This document shows, piece by piece, positions 1 through 7,869 of a DNA stretch of 37,183 bases. The notes under the pieces are model-generated. The model did not search any database. It was not told the DNA's origin and saw nothing but the letters and a program-made list of their open reading frames with translations. Numbering within the stretch: position 1 is the first letter of the stretch; the number at the start of each line of letters is the position of its first letter. Both the position numbers and the translations under genes were made by a program. Source of the DNA: an uncultured Pirellulaceae bacterium (GTDB lineage Bacteria > Planctomycetota > Planctomycetia > Pirellulales > Pirellulaceae); the NCBI GenBank assembly GCA_905480235.1, contig CAJQPP010000089.1:1-37183 (forward strand). The letters are read 5' to 3'.

Positions 1-1971
1 GGTAGACTGCTCGGATGGGTCCTGCTGGGATTCACCCTGCTGGGATTCATCTTGTTGGGATTCATCTTGTTGGGATTCATCTTGTTGGGATTCATCTTGT
101 TGAGATTCGTCCTGCTGAGATTCGTCCTGCTGAGATTCACCTTGTTGGGATTCGTCCTGTTGGGATTCGTCCTGTTGGGATTCGTCCTGTTGGGATTCGT
201 CCTGCTGAGATTCGTCCTGCTGAGATTCATCCTGCTGAGATTCGTCCTGCTGGGATTCGTCCTGTTGAGATTCGTCCTGCTGAGATTCGCCCTGTTGAGA
301 TTCGTCCTGCTGAGATTCATCCTGTTGGGATTCGTCCTGCTGAGATTCATCCTGTTGGGATTCGTCCTGCTGAGATTCGTCCCGCTCTTTTTCCTTCAGC
401 TTCTTCAGAAGTGTATTCGCCAGCTCAATATTGACGCGAGCATCGGCATTATCACGGTTCAATCGCAGTGAATCACGGAAGCTCTCAATCGCTGCGGTGA
501 GCTGCTGTTGTGCTGCTGCTCCGTCGGACTCGGCTTGTGCAAGTCCCTCGGCGTATTGGCAATTTCCCAAGTTGTAGCGACTGTTCGCCGCAATCGAAAC
601 GTCGTCGGCCTTTGCCGATTGTTGGAAAAGAGTTTTGGCAGCTGCCAAATCACCATTTCGATAGTGAGCGACGGCCAGGTTGTAATTAAGTAAATCCCGC
701 TGCTCAACGTCAGCCTCGATCGCACTCAACGCATTGATGGCTTGTGCGGCATCCTGTTCCAGCAGTTCGCTGGCCGCATTAATTTCCCGAGCCGTATCGA
801 CTGACGATTGAGCCTGGGCGGGGCCAGCCGTCCAGAAGGCTAGGAAGATCGCTGCCGCTGCGACCTTGGCCCGAGGACGGGACTGGGCGCTGCGTCGTTG
901 GTCATCTTTTTGCAAATCTTGATCCCCCACGCTACCGATTGCCTTTCTCGATGAACGGTGGTTTTGTTGATTGCGCCGCGTGGAGACCAGAATCTCCAGG
1001 CACAAAAACAGCAACGCCGCTGCAGCAAACCATTGATACCTTGGAACCCATGCGTTGATGGTGGCAGTTTCAAATTCGGTTTGCTCAACATTAGCGACAT
1101 AATTGTGGTAGACATCCGCCATATTGACTCGCTTCGTACCGGCAGGGATGTAAGCCCCTTCGCTCTCCGTTGCGATGGCATTCAACACCTGACCGTTCAT
1201 TTTGGACCAAACCTGTTGACCTTCGTGCTGCAGAAAAGCGTCAGCATTCATTTGGCTATCCGGAATTCGTGCGCCTTGATCCATATCACCGAGACCGACA
1301 GTAAAGATTCGGATGCCCTGTTCTTCGTGAAGTTTTTTAGCAATGGCAGTCGGATCACTTTCATGGTCCTCGCCATCAGTAAACAACACGATCGTTTTAT
1401 GTTCATTCGTTTTATCCATGAATCCTGCAGCCGCCGATTCGATGGCATCTCCCAATCGGGACCCACCCAATCGCAACGAATGCGGACCCACGCTTTCAAG
1501 AACCTGTTTGAAGTCGTCGTAATGACTGGTTAGAGGAACGGCTTGTTTGGTTTCCCCCGCAAAGACGAGCAATCCCACCCGATCACCGGCCATTTCGTCG
1601 ACCATGTCTTCGATTTGTTGTTTCGCTCTGGCGAGTCGATTGGGTGATGCATCCTCAGCCAGCATGCTGCGTGATACGTCCAGGGCGAACATGACTTCGA
1701 TGCCCTTTTGCGGAACCTCGCGATTCGTCTTACCCCACCGGATATCGAGCAGCGCCAACACCAGACACAATAAACTAGCGGTCACAAGCAACGCCGACAT
1801 ACCACTCCAAAAAAGCGATCGGCGGGGCAGGAGCGCCTGTCGGAATCGACTGGAAGCAAATTTGCTCAGAGCGCGATTGCGAACAGCCAGCGTCCAGATC
1901 ATCAACGCGATGCCGCCGATGACAAAACCTATTAGGTACAGGCTATCAGGGTTACCAATTTGAATATTCAC
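1..1971 (-). CDS. BatB-BatC-like fusion: VWA domain plus TPR region and DESQQ repeat tail (C-terminus cut by window edge)
   Basis: The frame stays open from a GTG at 1971 to base 1, giving 657 residues with no stop. The start follows AGGAG at 1979-1983 with 7-base spacing; another in-frame GTG lies one codon upstream. Residues 11-28 and 57-75 are membrane segments. A von Willebrand factor A domain spans about 92-290, with metal-site residues D98, S100 and S102. A third membrane segment lies at 312-329. Residues 375-398 look like a second signal peptide (Arg/Lys, then hydrophobic, then AQAQ), followed by a TPR-like helical region at about 400-525. From about 533 the protein is a DESQQ repeat. 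The order matches BatB followed by BatC of Bat (aerotolerance) operons, normally separate genes. Ten bases separate it from the upstream VWA gene, so it is the last visible member of the operon. Its exact role is unproven; Bat proteins are linked to envelope stress. Confidence 0.85.
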   Translation of the reverse strand, partial: MNIQIGNPDSLYLIGFVIGGIALMIWTLAVRNRALSKFASSRFRQALLPRRSLFWSGMSALLVTASLLCLVLALLDIRWGKTNREVPQKGIEVMFALDVSRSMLAEDASPNRLARAKQQIEDMVDEMAGDRVGLLVFAGETKQAVPLTSHYDDFKQVLESVGPHSLRLGGSRLGDAIESAAAGFMDKTNEHKTIVLFTDGEDHESDPTAIAKKLHEEQGIRIFTVGLGDMDQGARIPDSQMNADAFLQHEGQQVWSKMNGQVLNAIATESEGAYIPAGTKRVNMADVYHNYVANVEQTEFETATINAWVPRYQWFAAAALLFLCLEILVSTRRNQQNHRSSRKAIGSVGDQDLQKDDQRRSAQSRPRAKVAAAAIFLAFWTAGPAQAQSSVDTAREINAASELLEQDAAQAINALSAIEADVEQRDLLNYNLAVAHYRNGDLAAAKTLFQQSAKADDVSIAANSRYNLGNCQYAEGLAQAESDGAAAQQQLTAAIESFRDSLRLNRDNADARVNIELANTLLKKLKEKERDESQQDESQQDESQQDESQQDESQQDESQQGESQQDESQQDESQQDESQQDESQQDESQQDESQQDESQQDESQQDESQQGESQQDESQQDESQQDESQQDESQQDESQQDESQQGESQQDPSEQST
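30..374 (-). repeat. 15-bp coding minisatellite (23 units) encoding Asp-Glu-Ser-Gln-Gln
   Basis: A 15-base unit starts at 30, 45, 60 and so on to 360, giving 23 near-perfect copies with degenerate copies on both sides. On the coding strand each unit reads GA(C/T)GAATC(C/T)CA(A/G)CA(A/G), that is DESQQ; an occasional GGC or GGT gives GESQQ. Most differences between copies are synonymous third-position changes. Because the unit is a multiple of three, copy-number changes would keep the frame. The array forms the acidic, Gln-rich tail of the BatB-BatC fusion. Confidence 0.95.
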
Positions 1972-1981
1972 CACAATTCTC

Positions 1982-3052
1982 CTAGCTCAATTCTCGCAAC
2001 CACGTTTGTTGAAGCAAAACGCGTGCCAATAACAACACAAAGGCAATCAACAGTAACGGAGGCATGTGCACCCAACCTGCGCGGAGCGGTTGAACGGCCA
2101 GTTCGCGATAATCCACAAAATGATCTGCTTCCACTTTTGTCTTTTCCAACTCATCAATTTCGGCATAAATTTTTTCGAGTGAATCCGTATCCGTTGCTCG
2201 AAAATATTTCCCTTCCGTAATCTCAGCGACTTTTTGCAAAGTCTCCTCGTCAATATTAACGGGCATCCAACGAATCACCTGACGGCCGCTGAAGCCATCG
2301 GTTACCGGGATGGGAGCCTGGCCCTTGGTACCCACACCGATGGTATAAATTTTGATCCCCATCGTCTGAGCCAGATCAGCCGCCGCCAGTGGATCCAGGT
2401 CACCTGCGGTATTCTCTCCATCTGTTAACAGGATAATAATTTTGCTCTTCACTTTTTCGGATTGACGATCGTCCAACGCGTTTAATTTTTCTACGGCCAA
2501 TGCGATGGCATCTCCGATGGCCGTTCCATCTTCCTTGGCCACTGAAACGATCTCGGTTTGATTGAGATTGCTCACCAAAAAACTGTGATCCAAGGTGGGT
2601 GGCGTCACACCATCGGCGAATCCTGCGAAGGTGATTAACCCAACCAAATCGCTAAACCGGCCATCCAGACCGTCGTCTCCCGCGACGAATTTGCCTGCCA
2701 CATTCTTGATGGCCGTCAATCGATCAACATGTTCGTCTTCAATTTTGAAATCCAAAGCTCGCATGCTACCGCTGCGATCCACCACCATTTGAATCGCAAT
2801 GCCCTCGGTATCGATCACCGTTTGTTCACGACCTTCGCGGGGTCTGGCAAGACCCACGATGATAAAAACCACGGCTGCCAGGGTCAGTGCCTTAGGCAGC
2901 CACATTAACCTTTGCCGAAGGGTCGGTGTCACAGCTCGAGCCACACTCACGGCACTGAAACGAATGGCGGCGTTGCGGCGAGCCGAAAAGATCCGCCATG
3001 CCAGGAAAGGCAACGCCAGCAGCAATAGAAAAAACCACGGTGAGTAAAACAT
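1982..3052 (-). CDS. BatA-like membrane-anchored VWA-domain protein
   Basis: A 356-residue protein. The ATG at 3052 overlaps the stop of the preceding gene as TGATG and follows a GGGAGAG ribosome site; a TTG one codon upstream is less likely. Membrane segments lie at about 3-22 and 53-70 and near the C-terminus (about 325-345). The VWA domain between them has the metal-site motif D92-R-S-G-S96 and a later LLTDGENT strand. This is the usual BatA layout: two N-terminal helices, a periplasmic or extracytoplasmic VWA domain, and one C-terminal helix. It sits between the BatD-like gene and the BatB-BatC fusion in one transcription unit. VWA proteins in MoxR operons are thought to work with the AAA+ ATPase in assembly or stress tolerance; the substrate is unknown. 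Confidence 0.85.
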   Translation of the reverse strand: MFYSPWFFLLLLALPFLAWRIFSARRNAAIRFSAVSVARAVTPTLRQRLMWLPKALTLAAVVFIIVGLARPREGREQTVIDTEGIAIQMVVDRSGSMRALDFKIEDEHVDRLTAIKNVAGKFVAGDDGLDGRFSDLVGLITFAGFADGVTPPTLDHSFLVSNLNQTEIVSVAKEDGTAIGDAIALAVEKLNALDDRQSEKVKSKIIILLTDGENTAGDLDPLAAADLAQTMGIKIYTIGVGTKGQAPIPVTDGFSGRQVIRWMPVNIDEETLQKVAEITEGKYFRATDTDSLEKIYAEIDELEKTKVEADHFVDYRELAVQPLRAGWVHMPPLLLIAFVLLLARVLLQQTWLRELS

Positions 3053-4101
3053 CAAAGCTCTCCCTCTGCTGACGACGACGCGGCAGTTGCGTTGTTCGAT
3101 AAATGATCTGATTCCAAATTTTCCACCAAGCGTTGCAAATCTGATGTCGATTGCTCGAGGTCACCAAAGCGGCTGATAGCGCCAGCGAACCTGGCTTGTT
3201 CAGCCCGCTCAAACCACATGGCCAAGGACTGCGACGCGTTGTTCTCCGAGTTATGCAATTGTTGTTCCAAGGCACTCAAAATTTCACGTGGCGTCCAATT
3301 AGCAGCCGGCATGGCGAATTCCCATTCGATGAATGACCGCAAAATCTGGTCCATCCGATCAATACAAAATCCAATGTCGCGCTGCGAAAATGGTTCCGAT
3401 TCCCTGAGTTGCTGAATCTCCGTCTGTGCCCATTGGCGGGGACTGCTCCATTGACGTTTTTTGGCTAACACCAAAGCTGCCAGGCCAAGCATCAAGGTCC
3501 CACCCAGACCGCCTGCCAACCACCATGCCCAGGCGTAAGACACAGGTTCCGGGATTTCTAAATTTACAACGCCTTTGATATCTCGAAATTGCAGAGGATC
3601 GGGTTGATTCTCTAACACGCTTATTACTTGCATTTTTTGGGCAGTGGTCCTGATCACCAACGCTTCGTTACTGGCTCCCGTCCGTACCTGAATTTCAATT
3701 GATGGCAATTCCAGGTCACCTGTTGAGATCGTCTCCAACGTCAAACTCCGGGACCAGCTTCGCAAACCGCTACCATCGACAGCCGGCACGTCAAATTGAT
3801 CTTGGTGTTCCAGTACATCAAACGGGCCCCAAACGCGATTTAATTCTGGAAATGCAACCTTTGCACCCGCAGGTGCCGTGACTCGAATTTCCGCGTGGAA
3901 TGGTTCGGCGACTTGAACCGATCTTTTTGAAACCGTGACTTTCGTGGATACGTCCTCTGATCCCAAAAGAGGTTCGCTGGCCGTCAAAAGCCCCTCGCCC
4001 ATCAACGACAGGGCCACCAGCAAAAATCCCGCCAGCAGTGTTTGTTGATAACGCAGGCGGACAAGTCCGTTTTCGGACTGATTTAACCTATGAATGCTCA
4101 T
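3052..4101 (-). CDS. BatD-like single-pass membrane protein
   Basis: A 349-residue protein starting at an ATG that overlaps the DUF58 stop as ATGA. Residues 1-42 are a signal peptide with an unusually long N-terminal stretch. Residues about 45-185 are beta-rich and resemble the Ig-like part of BatD. A strong membrane helix spans about 190-213, followed by a helical cytoplasmic tail of about 135 residues. It overlaps the genes on both sides by 1-4 bases, which indicates translational coupling. Assignment rests on architecture and operon position (MoxR, DUF58, this gene, VWA, VWA) more than on a diagnostic motif. A DUF4381-like protein is the main alternative. Confidence 0.6.
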   Translation of the reverse strand: MSIHRLNQSENGLVRLRYQQTLLAGFLLVALSLMGEGLLTASEPLLGSEDVSTKVTVSKRSVQVAEPFHAEIRVTAPAGAKVAFPELNRVWGPFDVLEHQDQFDVPAVDGSGLRSWSRSLTLETISTGDLELPSIEIQVRTGASNEALVIRTTAQKMQVISVLENQPDPLQFRDIKGVVNLEIPEPVSYAWAWWLAGGLGGTLMLGLAALVLAKKRQWSSPRQWAQTEIQQLRESEPFSQRDIGFCIDRMDQILRSFIEWEFAMPAANWTPREILSALEQQLHNSENNASQSLAMWFERAEQARFAGAISRFGDLEQSTSDLQRLVENLESDHLSNNATAASSSAEGEL

Positions 4102-4973
4102 GACCGACCCTCTCGTTTGTTGAAGTAACGGCGAAGCGGGTCAATCAAGTCCTGCCCTGTCACCAAGTGCACTGGCTCCATTTTGAGACGCCGAAACATA
4201 GCGTCACGAGCCTCTGCCTGTCGCAATCCGAACTGCTGGAAACGTTTCCGATTTTTTCGACTGGCCGTATCAAACATCACAACTTCTCCGGTTTCGGAAT
4301 CCTGAAGGCGTACGAGCCCGATGTTGGGGATCTCCAATTCCCGAGGATCTGTAATCACGATCGGGATGATGTCGTGTTTCCGACGCGCTACCCTCAACAA
4401 TGACTCATATCCGGCATCCTGAAAATCGCTTACCAAAAATGCTACGCATCGTCGCTTGCTGGTGCGATTCAAGTGCTCGATCACACCTCGGACGTCTGTC
4501 CCTGTTCCCACTGGCTGGCAATACAGCAGCTCCCGGATCAGGCGTAACACATGCTTGGAGCCCTTGCGTGGCGGAATGCTCTTTTCAATCTCGTCAGTGA
4601 ACAAGGTTAAACCCACCTTGTCATTATTCTTGATCGCCGAAAGTGCGATCACCGCTCCTAGCTCCGCGACCATCTCTCTTTTGGTTTGCGTGGTGGTACC
4701 AAAATTGAGCGATTCACTCAGATCGACCATGAGACGGACTGACAATTCGCGTTCTTCTCGAAACAGCTTGATATAAGGCTGTTCACTTCTCGCCGTTACT
4801 TTCCAATCAATCGCACGAATATCATCGCCAACCTGGTAAGGCCGGACTTCTTCGAACTCGATTCCACGGCCCTTGAACGCTGAGTGCCAAGACCCGGCCA
4901 GCAGCTCATCCACTTTGTGCGAGCTGCTTATTTGAATGCGGCGTATTTTTTGAAATATTTCTTGAGGAATCAT
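4098..4973 (-). CDS. DUF58 family protein
   Basis: A 291-residue soluble protein. It carries the DUF58 signature at residues 44-58 (R-P-Y-Q-V-G-D-D-I-R-A-I-D-W-K), followed by a VWA-like fold with D84-L-S-E-S88 as the putative metal site. The length is normal for the family. The ATG at 4973 has no obvious ribosome site, and the gene lies 91 bases after the MoxR gene. DUF58 proteins nearly always follow a MoxR ATPase and are presumed to be its partner; the biochemical role is not established. Confidence 0.9.
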   Translation of the reverse strand: MIPQEIFQKIRRIQISSSHKVDELLAGSWHSAFKGRGIEFEEVRPYQVGDDIRAIDWKVTARSEQPYIKLFREERELSVRLMVDLSESLNFGTTTQTKREMVAELGAVIALSAIKNNDKVGLTLFTDEIEKSIPPRKGSKHVLRLIRELLYCQPVGTGTDVRGVIEHLNRTSKRRCVAFLVSDFQDAGYESLLRVARRKHDIIPIVITDPRELEIPNIGLVRLQDSETGEVVMFDTASRKNRKRFQQFGLRQAEARDAMFRRLKMEPVHLVTGQDLIDPLRRYFNKREGRS

Positions 4974-5064
4974 GGGTGTAATTTCTTTTTATACCGACGT
5001 AAAAACCGACATCGAACCGTTGAGCGATGGCGACCGAAGTCGCCATCATTCAACTATCATGCGT

Positions 5065-6063
5065 TTAGGGCACCGGAATATGATCGAGAATTTCCTGTAC
5101 AACCGATTGGGAGTTACGATCCTCTGCTTCGGCTTCGTAACTAACAATGATGCGGTGTCGCAACACGTCCATGGCAATCTCTTTCACGTCCTGTGGCACG
5201 ACATAGGCTCGTCCCGCCAAAAACGCATTGGCTTTAGCAGCCAGTGTTAAATTAATGGTCGCTCGCGGTGAGCCACCAAACTGAATCATCTGTCCCAATT
5301 GCAATCCATAAGACTCGGGTGAACGTGTCGCCATCACCAAGTCAACGATGTAGTGTTCGACCTTTTCGTCCATATGAATTTCATCCACCAACGACTGCGC
5401 CAATTCAATTTCGGCAGGTTCCGTAACGGAATTGACCTGGAAGGAGTTCTTGGTTTTTCCCATGCGACGCAGAATCTGCAATTCTTCGTCGCGATTGGGG
5501 TAATCCACGATCACCTTCAACATAAACCGATCGGTCTGAGCCTCGGGCAGCGGATAAGTCCCTTCCTGTTCCACCGGGTTTTGAGTCGCCATCACCAAGA
5601 ATGGTCTATCCAGATGAAACGTCTCGGTACCAATCGTTACCTGTCGCTCTTGCATTGCCTCCAATAAAGCACTCTGCACTTTGGCCGGCGCTCGGTTAAT
5701 TTCGTCCGCCAAAATCAAGTTTGAAAAAATGGGGCCTCTCTGCACAACGAAGGCCTGATCCTTGGGTCGGTAAATCTGCGTTCCAATCAAATCCGCAGGT
5801 AACAAGTCCGGGGTGAACTGAATTCGTTGAAACCCGGTATTGATCGCCTTGGCCAAATTGGCAACGGCAGTAGTCTTGGCTAACCCCGGCACCCCTTCAA
5901 TGAGCAAATGGCCACCGGTCAGTAATCCCACGAGCATGCGGTGGACCAGTTTTTCCTGTCCCACCAGCACGCGGCTAACCTCTTCGACAATGCGTTGAAA
6001 AGGCTGGCTGTGAGTCTTGATTTGTTCCGCGAGTTGGTCGATTTGTGTAGGGCTGGTCGTCAT
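5065..6063 (-). CDS. MoxR family AAA+ ATPase
   Basis: A 332-residue protein from the ATG at 6063. That start has an AGGA element about 9 bases upstream, whereas the ATG 60 bases further upstream has none. The Walker A loop is G57-V-P-G-L-A-K-T64, Walker B ends in D120-E121, and the sensor 1 region reads ATQNPVEQEGTYPLPEAQ, all typical of MoxR. These ATPases act as chaperones that remodel or insert cofactors into partner proteins, often together with VWA proteins encoded next to them. Here it is the first gene of the DUF58/Bat operon, so the promoter should lie in the 525-base gap upstream. Confidence 0.93.
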   Translation of the reverse strand: MTTSPTQIDQLAEQIKTHSQPFQRIVEEVSRVLVGQEKLVHRMLVGLLTGGHLLIEGVPGLAKTTAVANLAKAINTGFQRIQFTPDLLPADLIGTQIYRPKDQAFVVQRGPIFSNLILADEINRAPAKVQSALLEAMQERQVTIGTETFHLDRPFLVMATQNPVEQEGTYPLPEAQTDRFMLKVIVDYPNRDEELQILRRMGKTKNSFQVNSVTEPAEIELAQSLVDEIHMDEKVEHYIVDLVMATRSPESYGLQLGQMIQFGGSPRATINLTLAAKANAFLAGRAYVVPQDVKEIAMDVLRHRIIVSYEAEAEDRNSQSVVQEILDHIPVP

Positions 6064-6588
6064 GATTTCGAATCCTGTTACTCGTTCATAGTTCTTTGAA
6101 AAAATGTCGCTTACTGCTTTCATTCACGTCAAAAACTGTCACTTTCTCAACGAAAATTTATCTGCGAAAACCTAATATGCAATATGCGTGCCAGAACCAA
6201 AACCCCGCGATTTTTCCCGCAAACACAAAATGACACGGGGCGGATTGGGACCGTCGGGGAGTTTTGCCCCGCAGTCCTCTTGGGCTGCATGAAGCCTCTG
6301 ACGAGCCCCCAAATCCGGAACCTGGCACCGCTCTAACGGCCTTTGACGACGGCAAGGGGACGATGGCTACGAACAACGTCGGTCGTTCAACAATCCCGTT
6401 CAGAAAGAGTCATGGATCGTTGGCCACGCAGGGGCCTTTTCTGAAACCAGTCATTTAACCGAACCAAGATACGTTCATCTAGCCGAACGGGCTCAGTCTC
6501 CTGCCTGAGCAGGGGAGGCCATCGTAAGTTCAGGCGGCAAGCGGCCACCGATCCAATTCACAGCGGATGGCGTCATGGTGACCTTGAG
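6064..6588. other. Intergenic region without a supported gene
   Basis: No open frame here looks coding. The region should hold the promoter of the MoxR operon near its left end and the 3-prime flank of the cobalamin protein gene near its right end. A perfect 6-base inverted repeat GCTCAG-N8-CTGAGC lies at 6491-6510. No clear promoter hexamers or RNA structure could be assigned. Confidence 0.6.
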
Positions 6589-7644
6589 TCACTTTTTTTG
6601 CACCAAGCGGTTTCCCAACTCAACGGCTTTACTGGGGCTGGCCGCATAACCGTCGGCACCCATCTGTTCCCACATGTCCGGCGCGTCAGAGAAAGCGCTG
6701 CCGCCGACCATGATCTTGCAGTCAGATTCGATTTCACGCACGAACCTGATGGCTTCGCGCACTTCCGTTAATTGGGTGCTCAGAGAGGCCGACAGCAGAA
6801 CTAAAGACGCGTCCATCCATTTCACCGCCGATGCGATGTCCTTGGCCGGTAAATCCCCTCCCAAACAGACCGCTCGCCAGCCGCCAAATTCGAAAAAATC
6901 GGAGACGACGCGAATGCCAATGTCGTGAGCATTATTGGCAACCGCGGCAGAGACGACGGTTAGTCCGTTAGATTCTTTTTTTTCCGCCTGAAAGGCCAGC
7001 ACTGCCATGGCTCGTTCAGTTGTAAAAGTAACCAGATGTTCCTCGGCAATATTGATCGCAGCGTGATGCCACATACGTCCAACTTCAAATTGAGCGACGG
7101 ACAGGGCGCGATAAATTTCCGGTAACGCGATGCCCTGGTCTCGTTTGTCAATCATCAACTGAACCGCTTTGCCGGCGTCACCTTCTAATACCATTTTCAA
7201 GTATTGCAGTCCCAGTTTGGGAATCGCGTCCGTTACCACTTCCGTACTGGATTCGGTGACGGATTGTTCCAGGGAGCTCAGGGCCGCGGCAATGAAGTCC
7301 GCCGGGGTCTGAGCACAAAAGGCCGGCAGTTCTTCTCGCAGCACTTCATCCAAACATTGCAAACTATCACTCAGTAATGTTTCCGGCAGCGCGCGGGCGG
7401 CAAAAGCTTCTCGCGACCAAATGACGCGTGACGTAAACAGGACAGGTTGGTTCTCTGAAAGCGCTGCGGACAACTCGCGGATGCGCTCAGTGAAGTGTTC
7501 TTTCCAATGACGGAATGCATTATCACCAAGTTTCAGTTTGGCTTCGGGGACCTTTTCCAATAGCCGATTACTGGAGTAGGCAGCATAAGCGGCCGTACTT
7601 ACCGCCAATAACTCAGCCGCCATGGAACTGTCATCATTCGTCAT
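6589..7644 (-). CDS. Cobalamin-binding protein with CarH-like light-sensor pocket and a non-MerR N-terminus
   Basis: A 351-residue soluble protein. Residues 1 to about 130 are helical and not recognised. Residues about 135-215 form a helical B12-cap domain and about 220-351 a Rossmann B12-binding domain. The cap contains W192-H193, then E202-H203, matching the W-x9-E-H motif that holds the adenosyl group in CarH/LitR photoreceptors. The Rossmann part has N-x-H240-x-x-G, the lower axial His. These five positions correspond to Trp131, His132, Glu141, His142 and His177 of Thermus CarH, with near-identical spacing. The first acidic residue of the usual D/E-x-H-x-x-G motif is Asn here. There is no MerR DNA-binding head, so the output is unknown. 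A methyltransferase corrinoid protein is the alternative, but W-x9-E-H argues for light or AdoCbl sensing. Confidence 0.8.
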   Translation of the reverse strand: MTNDDSSMAAELLAVSTAAYAAYSSNRLLEKVPEAKLKLGDNAFRHWKEHFTERIRELSAALSENQPVLFTSRVIWSREAFAARALPETLLSDSLQCLDEVLREELPAFCAQTPADFIAAALSSLEQSVTESSTEVVTDAIPKLGLQYLKMVLEGDAGKAVQLMIDKRDQGIALPEIYRALSVAQFEVGRMWHHAAINIAEEHLVTFTTERAMAVLAFQAEKKESNGLTVVSAAVANNAHDIGIRVVSDFFEFGGWRAVCLGGDLPAKDIASAVKWMDASLVLLSASLSTQLTEVREAIRFVREIESDCKIMVGGSAFSDAPDMWEQMGADGYAASPSKAVELGNRLVQKK

Positions 7645-7869
7645 TAATTCACGCGCCTCAGAGTGTGCTGTCCTATCGGCTTGACAGGCAAAAATTGTCG
7701 CTGGATCGGTAATGTGGACTTCGTTATGACTCAGTTTAACACAGACAAGCCATTATTTCCTCATGTTCACTGCCCAACTGGCCATGCCCAAAGTTTATCC
7801 AGTCGCCCGCGAACAACCAGATAAACACGGTATTCTGCCAAAGCTGATAGCAACCGAACGGGCTCATTC

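Noticed and set aside
30..374. Short tandem repeat as a CRISPR array
   Set aside because: Units are contiguous 15-mers without spacers, and the array is coding.
15..471. Two open plus-strand frames giving repetitive peptides of the type HLVGI and LLGFV
   Set aside because: They are the antisense readings of the DESQQ coding minisatellite; the minus-strand frame continues a recognisable VWA-TPR protein.
6578..6599. Hairpin GTGAC-N5-GTCAC followed by seven T on the plus strand
   Set aside because: It looks like a terminator, but no plus-strand gene precedes it; the T run is the Lys codons at the end of the cobalamin protein gene, and the stem has only 5 bp.
6483..7866. Shared 13-base string CCGAACGGGCTCA at 6483-6495 and 7854-7866, each downstream of a minus-strand gene
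   Set aside because: Several chance 13-base matches are expected in a 37-kb window, and no further similarity flanks the two copies.
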